NCBI RefSeq assembly: GCF_010015445.1
Contig: NC_053123.1
Location: 10,978,434 to 11,042,433 of the forward strand
Length of the DNA: 64,000 bases
DNA from: Perca fluviatilis
Taxonomy: Eukaryota; Chordata; Actinopteri; Perciformes; Percidae
Direction of reading: 5' to 3'
Shown here: one piece after another, positions 24,201 through 35,999 of the stretch
Position numbering within the stretch: position 1 is the stretch's first letter
Layout: every line of letters starts with the position of its first letter
Notes under the pieces: model-generated
Databases searched by the model: none
Told to the model about the DNA's origin: nothing
Seen by the model: only the letters and a program-made list of their open reading frames with translations
Program-made: the position numbers and the translations under genes

Positions 24201-25120
24201 AACGAGGCAGCATTACATTTCCTTTTAAATAAATTGGTGGCATATTTTTAGGAGACAGTTTTGCAGTCGCTATATATGTCTGTTGCCACATACTTCTGGA
24301 ACATGTCCTTGCATTTTAAGACAGCTTGTTCATTTTACAAAAAAAAACTCATCGCTTATTTTACAATCTCAATACCAGAAATAGACATTCAGGACCATGT
24401 TGCTCATGGCTGACAATGATGCCAGGCATAAACAAAATCATGCTCATCCCAGGGATCTTTGAACTGAACTAGTGTGCACCGGGCTGCGGTGTTTTCCCAC
24501 TTCTCCTTTCATCTCATTTTATACATCTAATTTTGGAATTAATTTCCTGAAGATGAAATTGTGCATTAAATATGTTGCAAACTCATTTGAATTTCAATGA
24601 GAGCCCCGCTTTCCTGTTTGGGCATAGTGGCCCCAGTTGAATTGTTGCTATAACAGATTATTTTCAAGAGGGCATACTTTGGTTTGTATTCAATTAATGG
24701 ATCTGTGAATGGCAGTCACACAAACAAATACTATGAGAACACAAATGCACATAAACACACACCAAAAACTGTGTGACTCACGCTCTGATGTTTGTACACA
24801 GTGAAAAGAGTGGAGGAGTTTTCCCTTGCTCACTCAATGTTCCACCGCAGGAAAAGCAGACAGTCCCCACTCATCCCTATTCATGTGTAGTGAAAACCTC
24901 CCCAGCCAAACTATAAAACTCCCTAGTCGCTCTGAGAAAAGATTCATTCTCTACTAGTTCAACTTCCTTTGAACTTCAGAAAGGTGCAGAGTGCTGACGG
25001 TTAGAAAATAGAGAATAAATTATAGTGTATGTTCAAGCAGAACATAATATGCAGTGTAGAGAAAGCTATTGTTGAGATGGGTGTGTGCTCTACCATCTTT
25101 AGTCAGAACAGTATAGTTAG
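20440..25120. other. Intron D/C, part; mostly unclassified
   Basis: AT-rich intron. Minor features are a T run at 21767-21785, a perfect 13-bp inverted repeat at 22899-22929 and (TAA)n at 23045-23060. No extra exon, RNA gene or classified element was seen in the remainder. Confidence 0.4.
21196..21268 (+). mobile_element. Short L2/Maui 3' tail with (TTA)n
   Basis: GCACCCATAAATAAAATGTATTATT, then eleven or so ATT units, is the same tail as at 20405-20436. Only the last bases of the LINE are present. Confidence 0.75.
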
Positions 25121-25125
25121 TACTA

Positions 25126-25411
25126 GGCCTGTGCTCGATTGAAGAAATTCTTAGTCGACTAACACTCATTCAATTGTATCGACTAATTGATTAGTTGATT
25201 TAATCGACAGATCTGGATATCTGAGTTTCTCTGCAAAAAGTCATGCAAAAGCACCACTTTAATTCTTGTATTTAACCGAGATGTGCTCGTACGTTTCTTG
25301 GAAATAAGTCATTCAGCATGAAAAAAGCATAAAACGTGACTAATCGACTAAAGAAATCTAAGTTGACTAAGACGATTAGTCGACTAATCGACTAAGAAGG
25401 AGCAGCCCTAG
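25126..25411. mobile_element. hAT-like MITE with TCGACTAA-rich ends
   Basis: Left end TAGGCCTGTGCTCGATTGAA and right end GACTAAGAAGGAGCAGCCCT plus A are imperfect inverted repeats (TAGG[G/C]CTG..GCTC). Multiple AGTCGACTAATCGACTAA words lie near both ends. The flanking 8-mers GTTAGTAC and GTTACTAA are a plausible decayed target duplication. Confidence 0.65.
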
Positions 25412-26910
25412 TTACTAACCATTTTCTTACATTTTAGATTGTTTGCATGGCATCGTTATCTGATATGTGATATGCAGAATCCAAAAGGTATTTCATTTTC
25501 TCAACACATGTCTGCCTGTCCCTTCTGTACATATCTATGGTAATGTGAACACAACCCTACAAATGCTTGTTTAGTCATTTGGGCCCCTGCCAATGATGTC
25601 TTCTCATGTATTTATTCATCATAGGTAGATTTTTTATATAATCTTTATAAGCCAGATGACGACGAGGAACCAACTTCCACAGACTTTTCTCGATAGTCAC
25701 AAAAACAGGAATTCTAGGTGTAGTGGAGGTGGCAGGACAAAAAAGAAAAAGAAAAATGACTGGACTTATTCTATGAAACTCTGAAACTATACGACTGGCA
25801 CAATGCATTTAATAAACACCAATATTAGCAGATTGTTAGCAGAAAGTAGTGTACTTTACATGCAATAGACACTATATTATTGTTTTTTTGCATAGTGGGA
25901 AGTGGGTTTCCGAGGACGCTAGTGCTAAAATGTCCCACTCAGGGGATAGTAGTGACTGTTTATACAAAACAAGGTTTAAAGGTTTGAAGGTTTAAACAGT
26001 AACTTCACACATTAAAATGTGTGGCCTTTGCTGTATGATATTGTGCCTTGGCTTTTTTTCCCCAATTAACATTAATAATGTTTTAATGTTATATGTCATT
26101 AATGTGTAATAGTTTTTTTTAGGGGAGGCCTCACTGTGGGGAACCCTTTTACTATATATTATCAATTATGTGCAATAAAATAATATATGTTCATCGAGTA
26201 ATTACTTGAGTAGTACTAACTAATACTTACACGTCCAAACTATTTTCTTTCACACACTTTTAGACTGAAGAAAGTTTTGATATGGGAAAAGAAGCAAAGT
26301 CCTGTCTGTTGACTCTGTGGTGAGAAATCAACAGACCAAATATCCTGTTTAAAAATCCCATCCACTGTCTCAGCCTCCGAGACTTTAGCAATGATTGGCA
26401 GACAGCCCTCCCACACATACACGTCAAGCGTTATGACTGCTCACTATAGTTTGGGCTGTCACAAGGCAACAAGATGGCTTGGTATGAGAGTGACTTGTGA
26501 CTGACACTGCAGCAGGGGACTTGTCAGGGTAACACCAGAAGAATGGCGCGTAGGTGGGTGAAACCAAGAGAAACAAACGGACATACAATGCAACTGAACA
26601 CCATTTGTGTACTTGAAGTTGTCAATCTGCAGCATATGTCAGCTACCCAGTCAACACTTGCAACAAACAAAAGTGTCATGTCAACAAATAGATAAAGGCT
26701 TCTGTTGACTGGTTAATAATATTATGCATTATATAACATTGTGAATTCTTACTGCCAACTGCAAACATTACCACAATGTAAGGATTTTCTTCATAGTCGG
26801 TTTATGTCGCAATCATTCTTCTACTAGTTGTGTTTTCTCAAAGCTATGGGAAAGTTGATTCACCATCAAGTTTTGTTATATTTTTTATACTTGTTATGTC
26901 AATATCAACT
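25412..26910. other. Intron D/C, part; nothing identified
   Basis: AT-rich, with short T and A runs. No coding or repeat assignment. Confidence 0.4.
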
Positions 26911-26915
26911 ACATC

Positions 26916-27315
26916 TTAAAGGTGCTGTAGGTAGGATTGTGAAGATCCAGGACTTAGCCAAAACATTTGAACATCAACAACTTTTCAGTCCCTCCCCCCT
27001 TTCTGCTGAAGCCCAAAACAGTCTCCTAAGCCTCCCCCACCCCTCCACACACATACACACAGAAGGGAGAATGAATGCGTGTGCATGAGCAGTGATTGAC
27101 ACGCAGTTAGACACCACCCCGACCCTGATTGGTGCATCTGAACAGGGAACGGTGGATTTTTGCAAATCGCACTACAGGCTGTAGGTGGTGCCAGAGGAGC
27201 TAGATTTGTTTTCAACTACATGTTTCATGTAGTTCTACTGGAACATAGGGTCAGTTTCAGCAAATATGACAGAAAGTTAGTTTTATAAGGCTTACCTACT
27301 GCTAACTACCGTTAA
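26916..27315. mobile_element. MITE with TTAA-type ends
   Basis: TTAA is followed by AGGTGCTGTAGGTAGGATTG. The right side has CTTACCTACTGCTAACTACC then GTTAA, an imperfect inverted copy (GTAGGTA/TACCTAC). The interior has a C-rich tract at 26985-27050. It has the layout of a non-autonomous element with a TTAA target site. Confidence 0.55.
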
Positions 27316-28045
27316 CAATGAGATAAGACTGGCTTTCCTGAGGAAAGTCTAAATGTGAGATGGTACATGACTCAGTTTGCTATAGCAACAGCAGTTATGA
27401 TGTTCAGCATGACTGAGCAAGGTTCAATCTAACAAGTAAGAGCAAGGTCAGTTTGTATACTTAAATTAAATGTGGCTGGAAAACATTAATGCATTAATAC
27501 ACAAAGACGAATGGGGCCACGTTAACATTAAGAACACAAAATCAATTCACCAACAATAATTTTTTATTGCATGTGTGTGTACGACTAAACCTAGCTAATT
27601 CATGACCCTGTCGATAAAACATCAAATGCAACGGGTAGAGCGTTTTTTTTGCAAATTTTCAGAGTCTGTGAAGAAACATTTCTCAACTGTTCACATTTAG
27701 GATTTGAACCACGGAATGAGTTTTACCAGAGTTTAGCTCTCAAAGACATCACTGCTCCTGAGAAGTCTGAAACTGCTTATGAAACAAATTAAGTTATGTC
27801 ACCCTGGTTGACAGATGTTTTATGTTTTTTCTTATTTTCGTTAAAAAAAAAACAAAAAAAAAAAACGCATTAAGACTGCATACAAGACTTAGTAAATTGC
27901 CACCTGATATTTAGCTACCGACTGCCTGACCCACTGCAATAAATACCACCAGCATTGTCATGATCACATTAAAAATCATCACTGTCATCAGTGACTTTCA
28001 GCATTGTTTCTGTGAACTCCAGTATTTGGAGCATGAGCAACTTAC

Positions 28046-28180
28046 AGTTCTATGGCCTTGTTCCACATGATGACGTATCCAGACAAAATGAAGGACTCGA
28101 TGTTGACGATGTGTGTGTTTCCGCGCTCTGTCCCCACGTACAGCCATTTACTCTGAAAGGGAAGGTGGCAAAAGGTGATC
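28046..28180 (-). CDS. stxbp5l: stxbp5l exon C
   Basis: 135 nt. Polypyrimidine acceptor TTTTCTCCAG, donor CT|GTAAGT. The first base completes AGG (Arg). The exon reads ITFCHLPFQSKWLYVGTERG, then NTHIVNIESFILSGYVIMWN, then KAIEL. NTHIVNIESF favours the STXBP5L paralogue (STXBP5 has NIHIVNVESF). The last two bases CT join A of exon D to give Leu. Highly conserved propeller strands with no lesion. Confidence 0.95.
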
Positions 28181-31100
28181 CTGGAGAAAAAGAAACAGAG
28201 GAGGAAAGAGAATGAGTGTTAGAATATGAACAGTCAAAAAGGGATTGATGTTTCAGTTTGTTTCAAGGATTGAGCTATCAGTGGATGGGAGCATTTCTAT
28301 GCAGTATGGTAAAACTGTGTATTCTCACACTTTTGTACATATACACATTGATTTACATCTGCCATAGTCCACCTATGCAGATTTTGCACAATTCTGCTTT
28401 CAGACAAGCTAGGTGCATTTCAAGCTGCCAATGATTAGAATTAGAATAAGTATAGTCTTTAGTTAAACTGTAAACAGTACTAGTATTTTGGTGCAATATG
28501 ATGCAGTCAACTTAAATTTGACAAACAGATATTTTAATTCAAAGAGATTAGATTCCTTCTAAAATACAATCAAAATGTAACAAAGAGGCACTTTGTTGGA
28601 GTTTCACAGCGTTACAGACCAATCAAATCAATCAAACAAACGTGGGCTAGGAGGCAGTTATTCAATGAAACAATTGTTTGACAACAAATGGATTAAAACT
28701 GCATTCTAGCAGGCATCTACTAAATAGCCTTCTGCAACTTTTGATACAGTATGTACAGTACTGTGCATGGCATTTGGCAGACTTCGTAAGCCAGTGTTCA
28801 ATGGTAATAACTGCCCTTCTTCGTCGAAGTCAAACGCTGACTCATTCACGGCAGTCATGGCCTCACTCATCCTCAACCAAGGTTTAAATTAGCACTCGCC
28901 AGGTAAGTGAATCTATTTTCCTCCACAATGCGGTGCCTTACGTATAGGTTTTCTCGCCTACATTCGCTCTTCCTGCCCTTTATCGTGCCACTCCTGCTTG
29001 TCTTTCGTCAGAGAACTTTTGCACTCAGCCTGTAAACTTGCTTTAAGCCACTATAAATAGTTGTTTAAAGAGTCTTTCAGAGCAACAGAAGTAGAAGCCT
29101 GAACGTTTTCTGTGTTGTGTTGCATTAACCAGTAGCTTGTAGACATATGCACTACAGGCTAAACTGGTCCACCACTTCGCACACTCACCACTCCTCTGTT
29201 TAAAGCTTCCAATAGTATGAAATATTATTCTGATCTGATTATTATTCAGAGTTCATTCAGAGTTCATACACATTTTGGCCAATATATTTTAATGACTTTT
29301 TTAATGACTCCAAACCAATTTTCATGAAAAGTTATTTTTCAAGAAATGTACAGTACGTGTTATAAATAATTCATAGCATATGAAAATAACATTTTATAAA
29401 CTTCTGCTGCCCAAAACATTGATTCAAAGTAATTGTAACCAAAAACTGCTACTAAATATATACTGCAAAATATTTTTTCAGGCTTTTGTTCTACATATTT
29501 GAAGAGTTTTTTCTCATAACAGTGGAATACTGCATTAAAATATCTATTTGATTATTTCACACAATTTTGACCACATTTGCAGTACATAATATTTATCTTT
29601 GCTCTATCCGAGAAATTGTTATGCTACCAGCCATTACTATTTGTTTTTCCTTGGGACGTGTGCAGGTAGGCAGGGGTGGAGAGAAAAAAGATTACTGGGG
29701 GAATTGCCGATCCTGCTTCTGATTTTGATAGTCAAATCGAAAGCTAATTTTGAGACTCTCCTAGTAAGCACTTGTCTTGCCTCGTCTCGACCAGTTCTAC
29801 AGTACTAGCCTACTATGACCATACCTGAGTTATCGTATGTCTTACATTGCATTAAAGTCATGTTTAAAACTGATTTTCCATGACTTTTCCACAACCTTTT
29901 GGGGTTTCATATTTTTCCAAAACCTTTCCAGGCTTTTCATGACCGTACACACCTTAATTATTATGATAAGCAAATCAATAAATAACCACAAAGTCCTGTA
30001 AAGTATTCTTGTGGCATATAACAATAATTATGATGTGATGCAAGGGTGCTTAAACCATTTTTGCTCTGGTATTAGCAACTAACATCTTCATAATCACCTT
30101 AACCAGGGAAGATAGATCAGCACACACTAAGTCACTCCTGTCCATGCTGATTATCTTGTAGAGGCGGGGGATCACTGCGCTCTAGCCCCACAGCCACCCA
30201 CCAAGCAAGCGGCAGGATTATTAGATAGAAGACAAATGAGATGGCAGACAATTCAATAAGGATTTTAGGGGCTTGGGGAGATGACACTATTCAAACTGGC
30301 AGGGATGTGGGGGGTGTGTGGGGAGGGTGTGTGCATTCAGCCTTACCTCACCAAATTTACATTTTTCTTTGTTTGGGAACTGACTGACATTTGTAGCTTA
30401 TTAGGTCTATTTAGGTCTAAAAAGCAACAGATGAGATTTAAACCTCTTCGCAAACTTGCATGTAGAAGGTACAGTGAACATTTAATTGTGCAAATGATGT
30501 ATCACTTTGTATGTAATGATCTAAATTGCTGCATTTCAAAAAAATATATATCTGCAGTGACCCGGTGAGTCCTCATATTTTCTCTATGGAAAAAAGTTTC
30601 ATGAAGTGGGGCCTCTTTAGAAAAGCCTCTTTTATGAGTTCAGGATGCCTTGTCGAATAAAAGACATTAGCTTAACAAAAAAAAAAATTTTAAATTTTAA
30701 AAAAATCATGAAGGAAAGGATCAGAAGATGACAGGAAGGGGAAGGAGATAAGTAGTGATGAATACAGATCCAGAGGGCAAATTGGAGACAGTCAAACGCG
30801 TGGTTTGACTCCAAACATTCGGACCAGACACCATCAATGGGCATTATAATTATCAATCAAAGAGGACAGGAGGAGACGTGGGTTTCGCTACCAGCTGACC
30901 GGCCACTGCGAGACCAGCTGAGGAGCATGAATACCCTTAATGAAGTAAAAAGATGTACACAGTAATTGAATTGGTGAGATCATCTAGGGAACTGGCCTTG
31001 CCATCTGCTCTGCAGGAGACATGGAGCAACTGCTCAATATATCAGCAAAGAACAGTTCTGTTTGATAACTTAAAATCACAGATGATTACATTAGCTCAAA

Positions 31101-32205
31101 GGCCTCCTTGTATTGTGCTTAAAAACTACAGTAAGTGTCCAATGTTTCATGTATTGTAGTGTTTATTTAGTTTGGATTGAAAGTCTTCAAATTCTTTGTG
31201 ACAACAGCACGACAGTCGATGAGGGGTGGCAGGCACGAGATCCTGACAGTTATCACAAAACAATTCTCTACACCGTTGCCAGTGATTCATACGTTATTCT
31301 TGGGATTCTGGGGGAGTGTTAGGGTGCTAATTGTCAGATATTCAGTCTGGAGACACAGAGCTAAATGGCAAGTCACTGCCCGGCCTCTGACGGATGACTC
31401 ATGATGCTCTTTTTCTCCTTTTATCTTCGAGCATGATTCACTGCCACTGAGAGCGAGAGGTTCTGCTTCCTACCTCACTGCACCACAATGCAGGTAGAAA
31501 GCTACTGAAAGATGTTTTCAACACTTTTGATACAAAAGATTATTTCTAACCTTCACCTGTGTGTTTGTGTGGGCACGTGCATCACACCATGACAGGTACA
31601 GCTCCAAGGCTATGAATCTAAAATATAAAAGTCTTACAGGCACTAGTATGTGATGTTTCACAAAGGATTAATGTATTGAGGTTGTTACGTTATAGACTGT
31701 ACTGTAAATGTTAGTTAGTGTATCTTATTAAGGTGTGTACGTGATCGGTTCAGTTCTGAATTCTAAAAACAGTGACTTAAGGTGTTTTCAAACAGCGAGC
31801 TGTAACTGCTGTGTCTACTGCCCGCCAACATAAGCAGTCTGTAAAGGGCAGCAACAGGACAACTCTGCGGCTACCAGCTCTATTAACAACCTGCACCATA
31901 TGCTATCTGCTACTGCTATTCATTTACTCTCTCTACTCATCTCCTCCTATAGCCAACAAGAGTGGTTGTAGCTTAAGGGGAAATGCTTAGCAAAATGAAA
32001 TGATTGATAAAGCAAGTTTAGCTAACTAATATAATAACAACTGTTCATTGCCAGATAATCAAACTTTTAAGCTGATATTGCCGTAGAGGTCAAAACTCAA
32101 GCAACACCTGTGATTTTTTTTTTCTTCAGTGCAGCACTGTAACTTTGATTTTAAAAAGCAATACAAATAAAGTTTATTGTTATTATTATTAATAAGATTA
32201 TAAAT
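28181..32205. other. Intron C/B, left part; mostly unclassified
   Basis: AT-rich. 29850-29955 has CCATGACTTTTCCACAACCT and CCTTTCCAGGCTTTTCATGA, a pattern common in teleost hAT-type repeats but too short to be sure. No exon or RNA gene seen. Confidence 0.35.
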
Positions 32206-32211
32206 AGTACC

Positions 32212-32264
32212 TGTGTGTGTGTGTGTGTGTGTGTGTGTTGTGTGTGTGTGTGTGTGTGTGTGAC
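32212..32264. repeat. (GT)n microsatellite
   Basis: GT repeat with one interruption (TTG near 32240). It reads as CA in the stxbp5l transcript. Confidence 0.9.
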
Positions 32265-33438
32265 AGTGGAAGTCGCCCTCTTTCTCCTTTACAGCAAAGC
32301 TGGCATCATGTTTACACTGGAAACAACAGAGGCAACAGTCGCCGCTTGTCGCTGTCGTACCTATACAGTTTTAAACTACAAGACTCCTCAGTTTAAAAGT
32401 TATTCAAAGTTGAATGAGGTTTGACATCAATTCCTGAAAAAAATGTCTATAGCTCTAACACACACTGCTAATGATTTGAACCCTGAGACACAGTGACACC
32501 AAGTTCTTTCCCTAACAACTCGCAGACAGTACATTGGTTTAACAATTCCTCCAGCCCATTATCGTTTAAGGCTCTGTTGCAATATGAAGGTGCCCCTTGT
32601 CCAGGTTTATGTTTAATGTGTTTTATATTAACAGGATTGAGATTTTTCTGTCTTGGGGAGAAAGCTTTTCGCTCTCTTGTGATGGAAAGTTTCAGTAGAG
32701 AGAAATCATGTCCTGTGACTCAGCCAAAGTCCTTGACTTGTATAGCAATCAGGTTGAGTGTGCTATTATATGTGCTCTTTGGTCTTTGGTCGGAAAAATA
32801 AATTCTGTTCCATCACATTCACTGGAAATGCAGTCATATTCATTAAATGTCCTTGCAAACGACACAGGCACAAAAAGGTGGAAATCAACATTTAGTTGGA
32901 GTGAATAGAAAATATGAACAGAAACAGAAAATATCTTGAAAATATACCTGTTAAATAACTTCCCCTTTATTTTTGAAGTACTTTTCGTATCATCCTGTCT
33001 TTTGTGTTCTGCTGTCTTTTCAAAAAGTTTTCAAATATACAGTACAATGTGAATGAAGGTTTTTTTTCACTCGTTTTCTGTGTTGGAGCTTTCTTCCACT
33101 CCGTGTCGAAACGGCTTTTCTTTGAAAAGAAACTGGCTATAACTTTTAGTCAAAAGAATCTTCCTTTGTTCAATAGCCTATTACTCATCAAGTATTTGAA
33201 TGTTACTGCTAAGAGTTAATACTATTATTCTCCAATAGTGTTTTGCTTTGTGTGTAATGGCTACTTAAAATCAACAGAAATCTTTTTTTTTTGTGAAATG
33301 TGTAAAGAGCAAAACATTCAAACATACTGAGTTGAACAATGTCACATTATCTCTCAGGTGAATTTTAAAACATAACATGCAGTCAAATGAAGGTTATGTA
33401 TTGTAAGCCTTATTTCTTGCAACAAAAAAAAAACATAT

Positions 33439-33442
33439 ATAC

Positions 33443-33486
<44 letters not shown>

Positions 33487-33492
33487 TATATT
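33439..33492. repeat. (TG)n/(TA)n tract
   Basis: A short TG run passing into TA and ACATATA. Directly followed by TAGGGCTGGGCAAGTTAACG, which looks like one end of a hAT-type element (33493-33570) whose other end I could not place. Confidence 0.7.
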
Positions 33493-33731
33493 AGGGCTGG
33501 GCAAGTTAACGCGTTATTATCGCGTTAACTCATTAATTAATTAACGCCGACAATTATTTTATCGCGCATTAACACAGTTTTTATTATTTCTTTTATTATT
33601 GTAAAAGTCTGTTTACTGTTTAGACTGCTTACAGGAACCGGAAAAGAGTAGAATTTGCGGACAAACAAAGGTAAAGGTACGGAACCTTTGCATGGCCATT
33701 TTCATTTACATTTTCATTTCATACATACATA

Positions 33732-35367
33732 CAGTGCCTTGCGAAAGTATTCGGCCCCCTTGAACGTTTCGACCTTTTGCCACATTTCAGGCCTCAAACA
33801 TAAAGATATAAAACTGTAATTTTTTGTGAAGAATCAACAACAAGTGGGTCCCAATTATGAAGTGGAACGAAATTCATTGGCTATTTTAAACTTTTTTAAC
33901 AAATAAAAAACTGAAAAGTGGGCGTGCAAAATTATTCAGCCCCTTTACTTTCAGTGCAGCAAACTCTCTCCAGAAGTTCAGTGAGGATCTCTGAATGATT
34001 CAATGTTGACCTAAATGACTAATGATGATAAATAGAATCCAGCTGTGTGTAATCAAGTCTCTCCTCGTATAAATGCACCTGCTCTGTGATAGTCTCAGAG
34101 GTCCGTGTAAAGCGAGAGAGCATCATGAAGAACAAGGAACACACCAGGCAGGTCCGAGATACTGTTGTGGGAGAAGTTTAAAGCCGGATTTGGATACAAA
34201 AAGATTTCCCAAGCTTTAAACATCCCAAGGAGCACTGTGCAAGCGATAATATTGAAATGGAAGGAGTATCAGACCACTACAAATCTATGAAGACCCGGCC
34301 GTCCCTCTAAACTTTCAGCTCATACAATGAGAAGACTGATCAGAGATGCAGCCAAGAGGCCCATGATCACTCTGGATGAACTGCAGAGATCTACAGCTGA
34401 GGCGGGAGACTCTGTCCATAGGACAACAATCAGTCGTATACTGCACAAATCTGGCCTTTATGGAAGAGTGGCAAGAAGAAAGCCATTTCTTAAAGATATC
34501 CATAAAAAGTGTGTCGTTCAAAGTTTGCCAAAAGCCACCTGGGAGACACACCAAACATGTGGAAGAAGGTGCTGTGGTCAGATGAAACCAAAATCGAACT
34601 TTTGGCAACAATGCAAAACGTTATGTTTGGCGTTAAAGCAACACAGCTCATCACCCTTAACACACCATCCCCACTGTCAAACATGGTGGTGGCAGCATCA
34701 TGGTTTGGGCCTGCTTTTCTTCAGCAGGGACAGGGAAGATGGTTAAAATTGATGGGAAGATGGATGGAGCCAAATACAGGACCATTCTTGAGAAAACCTG
34801 ATGGAGTCTGCAAAAGACCTGAGACTGGGACGGAGATTTGTCTTCCAACAAGACAATGATCCAAAACATAAAGCAAAATCTACAATGGAATGGTTCACAA
34901 ATAAACATATCCAGGTGTTAGAATGGCCAAGTCAAAGTCCAGACCTTAATCCAATCGAGAATCTGTGGAAAGAACTGAAAACTGCTGTTCACAAACGCTC
35001 TCCATCCAACCTCACTGAGCTCGAGCTGTTTTGCAAGGAGGAATGGGCAAAAATGTCAGTCTCTCGATGTGCAAAACTGATAAAGAGACATACCCCCAAG
35101 CGACTTATAGCTGTAATCAGTAAAGTTCGTGCAGCGTAAAAAGTCATTAACTTAAGGGGCTGAATAATTTTGCCGCCCAATATTTCAGTTTTTTATTTGT
35201 TTAAAAGGTTTGAAATATCCAATAAATTTCGTTCCACTTCATGATTGTGTCCCACTTGTTGTTGATTCTTCACAAAAAATTACAGTTTTATATCTTTATG
35301 TTTGAGGCCTGAAATGTGGCAAAAGGTCGAAAAGTTCAAGGGGGCCGAATACTTTCGCAAGGCACTG
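33732..35367 (+). mobile_element. Tc1/mariner transposon, full length but inactive
   Basis: A 1636-bp element with 143-bp terminal inverted repeats (33732-33874 and 35225-35367; I count 4 mismatches), flanked by TA. Ends read CAGTGCCTTGCGAAAGTATT. It sits inside a TACA microsatellite, so the exact TA duplication cannot be separated from the repeat. It has a single broken transposase gene, listed separately. Confidence 0.95.
34125..35139 (+). pseudogene. Tc1 transposase, broken by frameshifts
   Basis: A transposase of the DD34E type (cut-and-paste, acts at the TIRs). The start at 34125 opens a frame lost after about 17 codons. An N-terminal helix-turn-helix region (KISQALNIPRSTVQAI) follows in another frame with an in-frame stop near 34290. 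HTIRRLIRDA-like MRRLIRDAAKRP continues at 34327. The first catalytic Asp is in WSDETKIELL (near 34575), the second in [12 protein letters not shown] (near 34850) and the Glu in [14 protein letters not shown] (near 34950). These motifs lie in different frames, so no functional enzyme is made. It ends [12 protein letters not shown] at 35139. Confidence 0.92.
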
Positions 35368-35600
35368 TACATACATACATACATACATACACATATATAT
35401 ATACATACATACATACATACACATATATATATACATACATACATACACATATATATATACATACATACATACACATATATATATACATACATACATACAC
35501 ATATATATATACATACATATACATACACATATATATATACATACATACATACACATATATATATATATATATATATACATATACACACACATATATATAA
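35368..35600. repeat. (TACA)n and (TA)n compound microsatellite
   Basis: Alternating ACATACATACAT and ATATATATAT blocks with higher-order periodicity of roughly 35-40 bp. Long reading frames over it on both strands are artefacts of the repeat. Confidence 0.95.
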
Positions 35601-35820
35601 CAGGATAACATGAATGCCCTGGCAGTGGCAATAAGCTTTAATTTTGTATTTGCTTTGATTACATTGTTTAAAACATGTTTCAGAGCAAGTCACTCTTCTA
35701 ACGTTTTCACTCTGAAGTCGCTGAAAAGCTGCTGCTGTTTCAATCCTGTCGTCTTTCTGCAGCGGGCTCCGTTTCCCCCGCGACTGGCACGTGCACTGGC
35801 ACTGGCACGTGCACACACCC

Positions 35821-35821
<1 letters not shown>

Positions 35822-35897
<76 letters not shown>
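35822..35897. repeat. (CA)n microsatellite, about 38 units
   Basis: Pure CA run on the plus strand, preceded by GCACGTGCACTGGCACTGGC-type sequence. Confidence 0.97.
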
Positions 35898-35899
<2 letters not shown>

Positions 35900-35999
35900 G
35901 TGGATGCAGGAAAAACCGGAGATGAGACAGGAGATGACAGCTACGCTCGTTATTGTAAGTGAAATGATAAGTTAAAGTCCAATAAGTACTTTATCAGAC

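Noticed and set aside
35280..35975. Several 90-205 codon reading frames on both strands rich in His/Thr/Ile/Tyr or Cys/Val
   Set aside because: They are translations of CA, TACA and TA microsatellites plus the Tc1 inverted repeat.
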